64,000 bases of DNA from Capra hircus (lineage: Eukaryota; Chordata; Mammalia; Artiodactyla; Bovidae), in NCBI RefSeq assembly GCF_001704415.2, contig NC_030814.1, positions 71,417,121 through 71,481,120 of the forward strand. Reading direction: 5' to 3'. Positions 32,818 to 44,931 of the stretch are shown here, piece after piece (the first letter of the stretch is position 1; each line of letters begins with the position of its first letter). Position numbers and translations under genes: made by a program. The notes below the pieces were generated by a model that worked only from the letters and a program-made list of their open reading frames with translations, made no database searches and was not told where the DNA came from.

Positions 32818-34030
32818 TCAGTTCAGTTCAGTTCAGTCACTCAGTCATGTCTGACTCTTTATGACCCCATGAACAGCAGCACACCAGGCCTTCCTGTCCA
32901 TCCCTAACTCCCAGAGTCCACCCAAACTCATGTCCATTGAGTCAGTGATGCCATCCAACCATCTCATCCTCTGTCATCCCCTTCTCCTCCTGTTCTCAAT
33001 CTTTCCCAGCATCAGGGTCTTTTCAAATGAGTCAGCTCTTCACTGTATTGGAGTTTCAGCTTCAACATCAGTCCTTCCAATGAACACCCAGGACCGATCC
33101 CCTTTAGGATGGACTGGTTGGATCTCCTTGCAGTCCAAGGGACTCTCAAGAGTCTTCTCCACCTCCACAGTTTAAAAGCATCAATTCTTCAGTGCTCAGC
33201 TTTATTTATAGTCCAACTCTCACATCCATACATAGCCACTGGAAAAACCATAGCCTTGACTAGATGGACCTTTGTTGACAAAATAATGCCTCTGCTTTTG
33301 AATATGCTATCTAGGTTGGTCATAACTTTCCTTCCAAGGAGTAAGCGTCTTTTAATTTCATGGCTGCAGTCACCATCTGCAGTGATTTTGGAGCCCACAA
33401 AAATAAAGTCAGCCACTGTTTGCACTGTTTCCCCATCTATTTCCCATGAAATGATGGGACCGGATGCCATGATCTTAGTTTTCTGAGTGTTGAGCTTTAA
33501 GCCAACTTTTTCACTCTCCTCTTTCACTTTCATCAAGAGGCTCGTTAGTTCTTCTCCACTTTCTGCCGTAAGGGTGGTGTCATCTGCATATCTGAGGTTA
33601 TTGATGTTTCTTCCGGCAATCTTGATTCCAGCTTGTGCTTCCTCCAGCCCAGCGTTTCTCATGATATACTCTGCATAGAAATTAAATAAGCAGGGTGACA
33701 GTATACAGCCTTGACGTACTTCTTTTCCTATTTGGAACCAGTCTGTTGTTCCATGTCCAGTTCTAACTGTTGCTTCCTGACCTGCATACAGATTTCTCAA
33801 GAGGCAGGTCAGGTGGTCTACTATTCCCATCTCTTTCAGAATTTTCCACAGTTTATTGTGATCCACACAGTCAAAGGCTTTGGCATAGTCAATAAAGCAA
33901 AATTAGATGTTTTTCTGGAACTCTCTTACTTTTTCCATGATCCAGCGGATGTTGGCAATTTGATCTCTGGTTCCTCTGCCTTTTCTAAAACTAGCTTGAA
34001 TATCTGGAAGTTCATGGTTCATATATTGGC
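32818..34030 (-). mobile_element. BovB LINE, 5'-truncated, inside L1
   Basis: Antisense BovB with a CAGTT-repeat 3' end at 32818, running into the RT (GGAAGTTCATGGTTCATATA). The L1 continues before it (GAGAATAATGTT) and after it (CTTATCATATATGG). About 10 bp of L1 (TGCTGTGGGT) is missing and no duplication is seen. An internal deletion of about 30 bp lies near 33040. Confidence 0.92.
33189..33866 (-). pseudogene. BovB RT ORF fragment (225 codons)
   Basis: RT palm and thumb: motif B EVRQGC and YADD are intact. The frame ends at TGA (33189-33191), the same codon that is TGA in four other copies. Upstream, motif A is separated by a frame break near 33900. Confidence 0.85.
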
Positions 34031-34486
34031 TTATCATATATGGCCTTTGCTATGTTGAGGTAGGTTCCTTCTATGCCCATTTTTTGAAGAATTTTAAACA
34101 TAAATGGGTGCTGAATTTTGTCCAAGGCTTTTTCTGCTTCTATTGAGATTATCATGTGGTTTTTATCTTTCAATTTATTAGTATGGTATATCACATTGAT
34201 TGATTTTTATATATCAAAGAATCCTTATATCCCTGGAGTAAACCCAGCTTGATCATGGTGTATGAGCTATTTGATGTGTTGCTGAATTTGATGTGTTTGC
34301 TAAAATTTTGCTGAGAATTTTTGAACCTATGTTCTTCAGTGATATTGGCCTTTCAGTTTTCTTTTTGTGTTGTCTTTGTCTGGTTTTGGATCAGGGTGAT
34401 GGTGGCCTTGCAGAATGAGTTTGGAAGTGTTCCTTTCTCTGCAATTTTTTGAAAGAGTTTTAGAAGGATTAGGCATTAGGTCTTCT

Positions 34487-35389
34487 CTAAAAGTTTGATA
34501 GAGTTCTCCTGTGAAGTGATCTGGCCCTGGACTTTTGTTTTTTGGGAGATTTTTTGATCACAGCTTCAATTTCAGGGCTTGTAATTGGGTTGTTCATAAT
34601 TTCTATTTCTTCCTGGTTCATTCTTGGAAGATTGAACTTTTCTAAGAATCTATCCATTTCTTCCAGGTTATCCATTTTATTGCCATATAGTTGTTCATAA
34701 TAGTCTCTTATAATCCTTTGTATTTCTGCATTGTATGTTGTAACCTCTCCTTTTTCATTTCTAATTTTGTTGATTTGATTCTTCTCTCTTTTTTTCTTGA
34801 TGAGTCTGGCTATAGGTTTGTCAGTTTTGCTTATCTTCTCAAAGAACCAGTTTTTAGTTTTATTAATCTTTACTATTGTTTCTTCCATTTCTTTCTGTGA
34901 GCATCTTTATGATTTCTTTCCTTCTAATAATTTTGGGGTTTTTTTGTTCTTTCCCCTGTTGTTTTGGGTTTAAAGTTAGATTGTCTGATGTTTTTCTTGT
35001 TTCTTGAGGTAGGATTTTATTGCTATAAACTTCCCTCTTAGAACTGCTTTTGCTACATCCATAGTTATTGTGTTTTCATTGTCATTTGTTTTTAGAAACT
35101 TTTTTATTTCCCTTTTTATTTCTTCAGTAACCTGTTGGTTATTTAGAAACTTATTGTTTAATCTCCATGTGTTTGTGTTTCTTACAGTTTTTTTCTTGTA
35201 GTTGAGATCTAGTCTCATAGCGTTGTGCTTGGAGAAGATGCTTGATACAATTTCAATTTTCTTAAATTTACTGAGGTTTGATTTGTGAGCCAAGATGTGG
35301 TCTATCCTGGAGAATGTTCCATGTGCACTTGAGAACGTGTCTTCTTCTGCATTTGCATGGAATGTCCTGAAGATATCAATGAGATCCAT
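34487..35389 (-). pseudogene. L1 ORF2 endonuclease-linker fragments
   Basis: Two frames. One (35389-34976) includes FSRIDHILAHKSNLSKFKK, with the conserved SRIDHIL of the L1 endonuclease C-terminal end. The other (34888-34487) includes FEKISKTDKPIARLIKKK of the linker. Stops between them make the product non-functional. Confidence 0.88.
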
Positions 35390-36115
35390 CTCATCTAATG
35401 TATCATTTAAGACCTTGTGTTTCCTTATTAATTTTTCTGTTTTGATGATCTGTCCATTGGTATAAGTGGGGTATTAAAGTCTCCTACTATTATTGTGTGA
35501 CTGTCAATTTCTCCTTTTATGTCTATGCACCAAACATAGGTGCATAGATATCTACAATTGTTGTGTCTTCCTTGGATTGATCCTTTGATCATTATGTAGT
35601 GTCCTTCCTTATCTCTTATAATATTCTTTACTTTAAAGTCTATTTTTTTCTGATATGAAGATTGCTACTCCAGCTTTGTTTTGCTTTCCATTTGCATAGA
35701 ATATACTTTTCCATCCTCTCACTTTCAGTCTGTATGTGTCTTTAGTCTGAAGTGGGTTTCTTGTAGACAGCATATATACGGGTCTTGTTTTTGTATTCAT
35801 TTAGCCAGTCTGGGCCTTTTGATTGGAGCATTTAATCCATTTACATTTAAAGTAATTATTGATATATATGTTCCTATTGCCATTTTCTTAATTGTTTGGG
35901 GTTAATTTTGTAGATCTTTTTCCTTCTTTTGTATTTCTTGACTATATAAGTCCCTTTAACATTTGTTGTAAAGCTGGTTTGGTGGTACAGAATTCTCTTA
36001 ACTTCTGCTTGTCTGAAAAGCTTTTTATTTCTCCATCAATTGTGAATGAGATCCTTGTTGGGTGCAGTAATCTTGGTTGTAGATTTTTCCTTTTCAGTAC
36101 TTTAAATATATCCTG

Positions 36116-36343
36116 TCATTCCCTTCTGGTGTGCAGAGTTTCTGCTGAAAAATCAGCAGTTAAATGTATGGGGTTTTCCTTGTATGTTACTTGTTGCTTT
36201 TCCCTTGCTGCTTTTACTATTCTTTCTTTGTGTTTGGTCTTTATTAGTTTGATTAGTATGTGTCTTGGTGTGTTTCTCCTTGTGTTTCTCCTGTATGGGA
36301 CTCTTTGTGCCTCTTGGGCTTGATTGATTATTTTCTTTTCCAT
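36116..36343 (-). pseudogene. L1 ORF1 C-terminal fragment
   Basis: RNA-binding C-terminal part of ORF1p (RHILIKLIKTKHKERIVKAA, then YKENPIHLTADFS). ORF1p coats L1 RNA. The remainder of ORF1 upstream (36344-36750) is broken. Confidence 0.88.
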
Positions 36344-37249
36344 ATTGGGGAAATTTTCAACTATAATCTCTTCAAAAAATTTCTCATACCCTTTCTTTTT
36401 CTCTTCCTCTTCTGGGGCCCCTATAATTCAAGTGTTGGTGTGTTTGATATTGTCCCAGAGGTCTCTGAGACTATCCTCAGTTCTTTTCATTCTTTTTACT
36501 TTATTCTGCTCTTCAGAAGTTATTTCCACATTTTATCTTCCAGCTCACTGATTCGTTCTTCTGCTTCAGATATTCTGCTATTGATTCTTTTCAGAGTATT
36601 TTTAATTTCAGTAATTGTGTTGTTTGTCTGTGTATGTTTATTCTTTAATTCTTCTAGGTCTTTGTTAAATGATTCTTGCATTTTCTCCATTTTGTTTTCA
36701 GGTTTTTGATGATCTTTACTAGCATTATTCCGAATTCTTTTTCAGCTAATTTGCCTGTTTCCTCTTTATTTATTTGGACTTCTGTGTTTCTAATTTGTTC
36801 CTTCATTTGTGTAGTATTTCTCTGACTTTTCATTATTTTTTTTTAACTTATCATACTTGAGGTCTCCTTTTCCCAGGTTTCAGGGTTGAATTCTTTCTTC
36901 CTTTTGGTTTCTGCCCTCCTAAGTTTGGTCCAGCGGTTTGTATAAACTTCATATAGGGTGAGATTTGTGCAGTTTTTTGTTTGTTTGTTTTTCCTCTGAT
37001 GGGCAAGGCTGAGTGAGGTGGTAATCCTGTCTGCTGATGATTGGGTTTGTATTTTTGTTTTGTTTGTTGTTTAGATGAGGCATCCTGCACAGGGTGCTAC
37101 TGGTGGTTGCATGATGCCAGGTCTTATATTCAAGTGGTTTCCTTTGTGTGAGTTCTCACTGCCTGATACTCCCTAAGGTTAGTTCTCTGGAAGTCTAGGG
37201 TCTTGGAGTCAGTGCTCCCACTCCAAAGGCTCAGGACTTGATCTCTGGT

Positions 37250-37980
37250 CAGGAATGAAGATTCCACAAGTGGTTTGTTATGGCATTAATTGAGCTTAAA
37301 ACAAATACCCAAAAGTGAGAAACCAAAGATGAACCCCAGACAAATGGAGGTTACAAAATCAGGCAAATAATAATTAAAATAATGGAATATACACATATTC
37401 ATATACACCCATAAGCAAAGTCAAAACAGTCCAACAAAAATAAAGTACGACAGATTGACTTGGCGAACAAAGGAAACCAAAAGTTATATCTACCAGTTAA
37501 GAACAAAACTAACTAAAGCACAAACTGGAAAACAAAACTAAAGCAAGGTGCCAATTGGGGAATAAAGCAATGAAAATAAAACTAACAAATATGTTGAGAG
37601 GAAAGGAAAGAAAGAGTAGATATGCAAGGTTAAATAGAGGTATATAAAGAAAATTTATGTACATTAAAGATTAACTGCAAGGGGAAAAGATCAGTAGGAA
37701 AAGCAAACAAAGGAATAAATGTAGAAAAAATAATAATAAGTTTAAAAAATTAAAAAGAAAAAAAGGAAAACTCTACAGAACTTCAAAGTCCAACATAGAG
37801 GCAGAGGTTTATAACAACAATAAAAAATATGACAAGAAAAAAAAAGCTTAATTAGATTTCATAGTGCCAATAAAATTGATAACTACAACAGAGAGGAGAG
37901 AAAAAGAGGGGGGAAAAGAAAAAAAAATCCAGAAGAATCTACAGAACAAGTCAAAACATAGGAATAATAAATGTTTTTCC
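37250..37980 (-). repeat. A-rich block in L1 5' region
   Basis: About 730 bp of extremely A-rich plus-strand sequence between ORF1 and the GC-rich outer 5' UTR. It may belong to the L1 or be a separate insertion; I cannot tell. Confidence 0.5.
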
Positions 37981-38510
37981 TGAGTCACTGCTGTCAGAGT
38001 CCTTTCTGTCGCTGGGAGTCACAGTCCACCTCACCTCCCTAGGATGTCTTCCAACACTGTACTGATCCCTGGACCTGTTGTGGGGGCAGCTCAGATTCTA
38101 TTCTGGTCCTACTCCTGTGTGTTCTTGCTTCCAACATCCATAGCTACCAGAACTAGTGCGTTTTCTTTTGTGGGAGCTCTCAATGTCCTTTTATATATTC
38201 CATAGACACAGAGTCTGCCTCATTGATCCTGTGGATTTAATCTGCAGCTTGTAAGATTGCAAGGTTAGGAAGGTTTTGGGTCTTCTTCCTTAGCCACACT
38301 GCCCCAGGGTTTCAACTGTGGTTTTATTTCTACCTCTGCGTGTGGGTCGTCCACTGAGGTTTGTTCCTGAGGCTGCCCTGGAGGACTTGGGTTTGGCCCT
38401 GTGAGGGCCAGGTGTGGAAGTGGTGCAGTTGCTTGGGTCACAGGGGTTCTGGCAGCACCAGGTACTCAAGGGAACTGGCGGCTAGGGCAGCAGGAAATAC
38501 AGTGCTTTAG

Positions 38511-38640
38511 AAGGGTATGGCAACCAGTATTGACCAATACACTCCAGTGTTCCTGCCTGGAGAATCCCCCTGACAGAGAAGCCTGGGAGGCCACAGTCTA
38601 CAGGGTCAGAAAGAGTTGGACACGACTGAAGTGACCCTGT
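38511..38640 (+). mobile_element. Bov-A-like SINE fragment in L1 5' UTR
   Basis: Bov-A unit (ACACTCCAGTGTTCCTGCC to GACACGACTGAAGTGACC) with a small internal insertion (CAGTATTGACCAATA) near 38525. Confidence 0.7.
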
Positions 38641-38876
38641 GTGCATAGACGCAAGATTTTTTTTTTGCCTGTGGCAGCTCTGCCCCTGTGAGAGTTGAGC
38701 ATGAAGGTGGTGCAGTTGCCTGTCTTGCGAGGACCCTGGTGGCACCAAGTGTGCAGGGACACAGACTGCCTCTGCCGCAGGAGATACGGTCCTCTCAGAG
38801 TCTTTTTTCAAGCCTTCTTTAGCTGGCAATCAGAAGGCCTCTTTGGCCAGTCTTTCTCCATAGTTCCACCTGTTCA

Positions 38877-39050
38877 GGCACTTAGAGGGCTCCCTTGCCT
38901 GGGATCCTTCTCTGTTGTTTGGCACATCAGCCATATAGAGGGGCTACCCCTGGCTGGGGTTCTACTCTAGATCAGTGCATCAGGCACTTAAAGGGGGTAC
39001 CCTGGGTGGGGTCCAGCTCTGTAGTTCAGTGCGTCAGACGTTTGATGGGC
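38877..39050 (-). repeat. tandem ~53 bp monomers in L1 5' UTR
   Basis: Units start at 38877, 38930, 38983 and 39037 (spacing 53, 53, 54), each with a GGCACTTAGAGGG-like start and most ending CATCA or CGTCA. Three full units plus a partial, in the outer part of the L1 5' UTR. Confidence 0.65.
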
Positions 39051-40071
39051 CAGCCTCTCTATTGTTCAGCTGCTGATCCTGGCATTTGGGGCGAGAGAGG
39101 CTATGGTGATGGCTCCACCCCCTATGCATGACTCAGCAGTATCGCTTTGCTTCCATCCCTGCCTGGTTTTCCTTCACAGGCATTTCCCACCACAATCTCC
39201 TCCCTCACATCCCTTCAATCTGTCTCTCTGCAGTCAACAGCAGCCCTCACCCTGGGATTGCTCCTCAATTGCTAAACTCCGGCTCCCAGCCACTGCACCT
39301 TCCAGGGGAGCCTCATCCCTGTCTAGGGTATGTATGGCTGTGGCAAGGACTGTCTGATTCTCATTCCATTTAGGCTTTCGCATTCCATTAGATCAGCTTT
39401 TTCAGCCTTAAATGTTTCTCCTCTGACTCAGACAATTGTCCTGACATGGGGATCAGACCCCTGCTTCAGTTCCCCCACCCGCCGAGGGCAGGTCCAGTCC
39501 TACTGACACTCCTGCTTTTCTCCCTAGTTTCTTCATCCTACCGAGTTTTGTGCAGTTCTACATATTCTTTTCCACTGGTCAGGCACTCCTGTATTCTCTC
39601 AGCTGGTGTTCTGCATGCACTTCGGTGTCTGAAGGTGTATTCCTAATGTATCCGTGGAGAGAGATGTACTCCATGTACACCTGCTCGTCCTCCATCTTTA
39701 AATCTCCCCTAGAATGCATTCTTAAGTAAGTATGGTTATATTATGCATCATTTTAATTCACATTTCTTGCTTTATTTTTTGCTAATGACAATACTTGCTG
39801 CTTATTTTATGTTTATTTTAGACTATAGGAATGATGTTAGACAAGAAGCAAATTTGAGTGATTTTTAAATTTAAGTTCAAAAATGGTCATAAAGCAGAGG
39901 AGACAACTCACAACAACAACAATGCATTTGACCCAGGAACTGCTATGAAACATACAGTGCAGTGGTGGCCCAAGAAGTTCCGCAAAGGAGACAAGAGCCT
40001 TGAAGATGAGGAGCGCAGTGGCTGGCCATTGGAAGTTGACAATGAGCAACTAAGATGATCATTGAAGTTGA

Positions 40072-41192
40072 TCCTCTTCAGTTCAGTTCAGTTCAGTCGC
40101 TCAGTTGTGTCTGACTCTTTGCGACCCCATGAATCGCAGCACACCAGGCCTCCCTGTCCATCACCATCTCCCGGAGTTCACTCAGACTCACATCCATTGA
40201 GTCGGTGATGCCATCCAGCCATCTCATACTCAGTCATCCCCTTCTCCTCCCTCCAGTCCCTCCAAGCATCAGAGTCTTTTCCAATGAGTCAACTCTTTGC
40301 ATGAGGTGGCCAAAGTACTGGAGCTTCAGCTTTAGCATCATTCCTTCCAAAGAAATCCCAGGGTTGATCTCCTTCAGAATGGTCTGGTTGGATCTCCTTG
40401 CAGTCCAAGGGACTCTCAAAAGTCTTCTCCAACACCACAGTTCAAAAGCATCAATTCTTTGGCACTCAGCCTTCTTCACAGTCCAACTCTCACATCCATA
40501 CATGACCACAGGAAAAACCATAGCCTTGGCTAGATGGACCTTAGTCGGCAAAGTAATGTCTCTGCTTTTGAATATACTATCTAGGTTGGTCATAACTTTT
40601 CTTCCAAGGAGTAAGCGTCTTTTAATTTCATGGCTGCAGTCACCATCTGCAGTGATTTTGGAGCACCTCAAAATAAAGTCAGCCACTGTTTCCACTGTTT
40701 CCCCATCTATTTCCTATGAAGTGATGGGACTGGATGCCATGATCTTCGTTTTCTGAATGTTGAGCTTTTAGCCAACTTTTTCGCTCTCCTCTTTCACTTT
40801 CATCAAGAGGCTTTTTATCTCCTCTTTACTTTCTGCCATAAGGGTGGTGTCATCTGCATATCTGATATTGGTATTTCTCCCGGCAATCTTGATTCCAGCT
40901 TGTGTTTCTTCCAGTCCAGCGTTTCTCATGATGCACTCTGCATAGAAGTTAAATAAGCAGGGTAACAATATACAGCCTTGACGTACTCCTTTTCCTATTT
41001 GGAACCAGTCTGTTGTTCCATGTCCAGTTCTAACTGTTGCTTCCTGACCTGCACACAGATATCTCAAGAGGCAGGTTAGGTGGTCTGGTATTCCCATCTC
41101 TTTCAGAATTTTCCACAGTTTATTGTGATCCACACAGTCAAAGGCTTTGGCATAGTCTATAAAGCAGAAATAGATGTTTTTCTGGTCCTCTT
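40072..41192 (-). mobile_element. BovB LINE inserted in mariner, with target duplication
   Basis: Antisense BovB body 40079-41185, 5'-truncated just upstream of RT motif A. TCCTCTT is repeated at 40072-40078 and 41186-41192, so the mariner reads across as GATCCTCTTACAAC. The sense frames 40695-40234 and 41133-40768 hold GVRQGC; the YADD region is intact (RYADDTTLMAES). Confidence 0.93.
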
Positions 41193-41818
41193 ACAACTAC
41201 ACAAAAAGTTGCTGAAGAACTCAACATCGACCATTCTACGGTTTTTTGGCATTTGAAGCAAATTGGAAAGGTGAAAAAGCTTGATAAGTGAAGCCCTTGA
41301 GCTGACCACAAATCAAAAAAAATAAAATCATCATTTTGAAGTGTCATCTCTTATTCTATGCAAAAACAATGAACCATTTCTCAATGGGATTGTGACATTG
41401 AAACAAAAAGTAAATTTGCACAGTCAGCTCAGTGGTTGGATCGAGAAGAAGCGCCAAAGCATTTCCCGAAGCCAAACTTGCACCAAAAAAGGATCGTGGT
41501 CACCGATTGGTGATCTGCTGCCTGTCTGATCCACTACAGCCTTCTGAATCCCAGCATAACCATTACATCTGAGAAGTATGCTCAGCAAATTGATGAGATG
41601 TACCAAAAACTGCAACATCTGCAACCAGCACTGATCAACAGAAAAGGCCCAATTCTCCTCCACTACAGTGCCCAACTGCACATCACACAACCAATGCTTC
41701 AAAAGTTGAACAAATTGGGCTATGAAGTTTTGCCTCATCTGTCATATTCACCTGATCTCTCACCAACTGAGTACCACCTCTTCAAGCATCTTGACAACTT
41801 TTTGCAGGGAAAATGCTT

Positions 41819-41972
41819 CCACAACCAGCTGCTGCTGCTGCTAAGTCGGGTCAGTCATGTCCAACTCTGTGCAACCCCATAGACAGCAGCCCACCAGGCT
41901 CCTCCATCCCTGGGATTCTCCAGGCAAGAACACTGGAGTGGGTTGCCAGTGTCTTTTCCATCCACAATTAGC
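41819..41972 (-). mobile_element. Bov-A SINE with AGC tail, in mariner
   Basis: Body 41830-41961, with GCTGCTGCTGCT (tail) at the left. Flanks CCACAACCAGC (41819-41829) and CCACAATTAGC (41962-41972) are the target duplication with two mismatches. Confidence 0.9.
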
Positions 41973-42154
41973 AGGATGCAGAAAATGCTTTCCAAGAGTT
42001 TGTTGAATCCTGAAGCATGGAGTTTTATGCTACAGGAATAAACAAACTTATTTCTCATTAGCAAAAATGTGTTGATTGGAATAGTTTCTATTTTGATTAA
42101 TAAAGCTGTGTTTGAGCCTAGTTATGATTTAAAATTCACAGTCTGAAACCAATG

Positions 42155-42545
42155 AAGCAGAGATATCACTTTGCCAACAAAGGTCTGTACAGTCAAAGCT
42201 ACGGTTTTTCCAGTAGTCATGTATGCATGTGATGTGAGAGTTGGACCATAGAGAAGGCTGAGAGCTGAAGACCTGATGCTTTCAAATTGTGGTGGAGAAA
42301 ACTCTGGAGAGTCACTTAGACTGAAAAATCAAACCAATCAATCTTAAAGGAAATCAACCCTGAACATTCATTGGAAGGACTGATGCTGAGGCTCCAATAC
42401 TTTTGCCACCTGATACGAAGAACCAACTCATTGGAAAAGACCCTGATACCAGGAAAGATTGAGGGAAAGAAGAGAAGGCGGTGACAGAGGATGAGATGGT
42501 TGAATGGCATCACCAACTCAATGGACATGAGTTTGAGCAAACTGC
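42155..42545 (+). mobile_element. old BovB 3' fragment
   Basis: Diverged sense BovB (GATATCACTTTGCCAACAAA to GGACATGAGTTTGAGCAAAC). It abuts the truncated mariner end and lacks its own tail, being cut at the LTR that follows. It carries the TGA seen at the recurrent codon (AGCTGAAGA near 42263). Confidence 0.85.
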
Positions 42546-42547
42546 CT

Positions 42548-43162
42548 GTGACTTGAACCCATATGTGTGGAACTCCAACCCAGCCAAAATTCACAGTCTT
42601 CCAACTGAGATCACAGACCTGGTTTCAGGACCCAATGAAGCTCAGGTTCTTGATATCTCATCACAGAAAGAATTCAGTGAGAGACAAAGTGATAGGTAAG
42701 AAGTGGATTTATTCAGAGAGAAACACTCCACAGACAAATGTGTGGGTCATTGCAGAGGGCAAGTGCTACCTCAAAATGTGGTGTGGTTAGCTTTTATGGG
42801 CTGGGTAATTTCATAGGCTAATGAGTAGGCCAGCATAAATCTGGTGTGCTGCAGTCCATGGGGACACAAAGAGTTGGATATGACTGAGCAACTAAACAAC
42901 AAGGACGAGTGGAAGGATTATTCCAGCTATTTGGGGGAAAGGGTGGAGATTTCCAGGAACTGGGCCACCACTCACTTTTTGGTCAGCCTTGGAACTGTCA
43001 TGGTGCCTCTGGGTGTGTCCTTTAGCTTGCTGATTGAGGATCAAGGTCAAGTCAGAAGCTGACTTGCCTGCCACCTTGGACCCATTTCATTCTAATCAGT
43101 TGTATCTTCAGGCTATGTCATTCTTTCAAAAGTTGTGCCTTACCCCCTCCCCTCCTGTTTCA
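42548..43162 (-). mobile_element. ERV LTR, antisense
   Basis: Reverse-complement relative of 50304-50835. It has a TATA-like box on the minus strand (42791-42798), a polyadenylation signal (42708-42713) and the TGAAACAGGAGG start at 43162. Interrupted at 42841-42902 by a short BovB/Bov-A tail fragment (AGTTGGATATGACTGAGCAA). Retroviral genes are not seen next to it. Confidence 0.78.
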
Positions 43163-43248
43163 CCTTTAATGGGAAGAGACTAAGTTAGGGGCCACTGTGT
43201 TTCTTGAGGGGCAAGGGAACCACCCTCATCACCAAATGGTTCTAACAG

Positions 43249-43460
43249 AAAGAGAAAGTGAAGTGAAACTGAAAGTCACACAGTCATGTCCGACTCTCTG
43301 TGACCCCATGGACTATATGGTCCATGGAATTCTCCAGGCCAGAATACTGGAGTGGGTAGCCTTTCCCTTCTCCAAGGGAATCTTCCCAACCCAGCGATCG
43401 AACCCAGGTCTTCTGCATTAAAGGTGGATTCTTTATCAGCTGAGCCACCAGGGAAGTCCT
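43249..43460 (-). mobile_element. Bov-tA2 SINE
   Basis: Antisense; the tRNA head at the right end reads GCTGAGCCACCAGGGAAGTC. ACAGAAA occurs on both sides as a weak target duplication. Confidence 0.9.
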
Positions 43461-44200
43461 ACAGAAAAGGAAAAGGAACAGATAAAACTGAAGCTAAAAT
43501 AAAAGCCTTATTAGAACCTGGAATGTGGAATATGGAGGTTCCTGGCTTGGCTAAAGAAATCCAGCCAACAGTTACTAAGTAAAAAGGGTTCTGGAGTGTC
43601 TAAATATAAGGCACAAATTTTTTATACCTGGGAAAAATCCTCAAAAATGTTTGTAACTTGATTACCAAAATGGGAGGCCACTGGTCCAGCTAAACTAATC
43701 ATAGCTGATATTTGGGCTTCCCTTGTGGCGCAGCTGTTAAAGCATCTGCCTGCAATGTGGATGATCTGGGTTTGATCCCTGGGTTGGGGAGATCCCCTAG
43801 AGAAGGGAAAGGCTACCCACTCTAGTATTCTGGCCTGGAGAATTCCATAGACTGTATAGTCCATGGGGTCGCAAACAGCTGGACACGACTAAGCAGCTTT
43901 CACTTTCAAGAATTTTGCAGGGAGTCCTTCGCCCTAAACTAAATAAGGAAAAGTAAAACATTCCAGCACAGGTAAATAGTTATGTCAGCCTTTGAATATC
44001 ATTGCAGTAGCCATGCAATACTTTGAAAAAGAAAAAAAATTAAAAAAAAAAAAAACAACTGTCCTTGTTTTTCAAATCTAGTCTTTATAGGACCAGAGGT
44101 GTGGCTCCAAAAATAATCCAAACCCCGCCAATCCTTTTACCATGCCCCAAACCTTCCCTGTTTATCTTAAGAGGCTGGTAAATATTAAACAAAGGGGAAA
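43461..44200. other. unassigned interval holding a SINE
   Basis: Apart from the SINE at 43713-43908, no family is recognised. An A-rich run lies at 44025-44056. Confidence 0.35.
43713..43908 (+). mobile_element. Bov-tA2 SINE
   Basis: Sense tRNA head (GGGCTTCCCTTGTGGCGCAG) and BovB-like tail (GACACGACTAAGCAGC). Confidence 0.92.
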
Positions 44201-44519
44201 CAAACCAGTCCATCCTAAAGGAAATCAGTCTTGAATATCCATTGGAAGGACTGATACTGAAGCTGAAGCTCCAATACTTTGGCCACCTGATGTAAAGAAC
44301 TGACTCACTGGAAAAGACCGTGATGCTGGGAAAGATTGAAGGCAGGAAGAGAAGGGGACAACAGAGGATGAGATGGTTGGATGGCATCACTGACTCAATG
44401 GATATAAGTTTAAGTAAGCTCCGAGAGTTGGTGATGGACAGGGAAGCGTGGTGTGCTGCAGTCCATGGGGTCACAAAGAGTCCTACACAACAGAGTGACT
44501 GAGCTGAGCTAAACTGAAC
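44201..44519 (+). mobile_element. old BovB 3' fragment
   Basis: Sense BovB from CAAACCAGTCCATCCTAAAG to a degenerate CTGAGCTGAGCTAAACTGAA tail. No clear target duplication. Confidence 0.88.
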
Positions 44520-44931
44520 TGCAAAGAAACTTGCCTGTACCTTTGAAATGCAAATGTCCTTTCTGGTCTTCTCAGGAACCTTATCTCTGCCTTCTTTCTA
44601 CAGTGCAAATTTTGAAGAGGATAAATAATTTAGAACTTGACTTGTCAAGGATAAATAGAAATCCTAAGTGTCTTTTCTGTAAACATTAGTAAAAAGTTTA
44701 GCCATCTAGTCAAATGAGCTTGACTTGTTCCATCTGCCAAAAATCCAATTTTAATCCAACCTCTTTTGTAAACTAATAAGTTTTACATTGCTGTACCTGA
44801 CTCAGGGCTGAAATTTTGAAATGGGACCTATGAGGCCACAGTATTTGTGTGTTCCTATGTATCTGTATATGTGTTGTAATTGAATAGTGTTGGCAAAAAT
44901 TAATTGGTAAAAAAACTCAATCGTTCTGGTT
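44520..44931. other. unassigned interval
   Basis: AT-rich sequence, possibly old retroviral; nothing I can name. Confidence 0.3.

Larger units (their letters stand above)
29616..39720 (-). mobile_element. near-full-length ruminant L1, inserted in mariner
   Basis: Antisense L1. The A-tail end is at ~29625-29650, followed (plus direction) by the 3' UTR, ORF2, ORF1 (around 36.1-36.7 kb) and a long 5' UTR to 39711. It is flanked by GAATATATT (29616-29624) and GAATGCATT (39712-39720), a decayed target duplication, and the mariner continues on both sides. Later insertions are BovB at 30093-31061 and 32818-34030 and a Bov-A-like SINE at 38511-38640. ORF2 is fragmented by stops and frameshifts (pieces at 31133-31495, 32020-32387, 34487-34888 and 34976-35389), so it is inactive. 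Confidence 0.9.
39712..42153 (+). mobile_element. mariner, right part with dead transposase
   Basis: Continuation of the mariner after the L1. The transposase HTH region is recognisable at 39858-40058 (VQWWPKKFRKGDKSLEDEE). A BovB (40079-41185) then interrupts it and the frame resumes in pieces (41190-41990). All three catalytic aspartate positions have changed: Lys in the VTCDEK-type motif near 41395, Tyr in LLHYSAQ (~41660), and Glu in SPTEYHLF (~41765). A Bov-A occupies 41830-41961. The 3' terminal repeat is lost after CTGAAACC at about 42150. Confidence 0.9.

Noticed and set aside
38877..39050. CRISPR-like regular repeats
   Set aside because: Units are contiguous degenerate monomers without spacers, inside an L1 5' UTR of a mammalian genome.
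39712..41990. Functional SETMAR-like transposase gene
   Set aside because: The frame is split by a BovB and a SINE, all three catalytic positions are altered and no SET domain is present.
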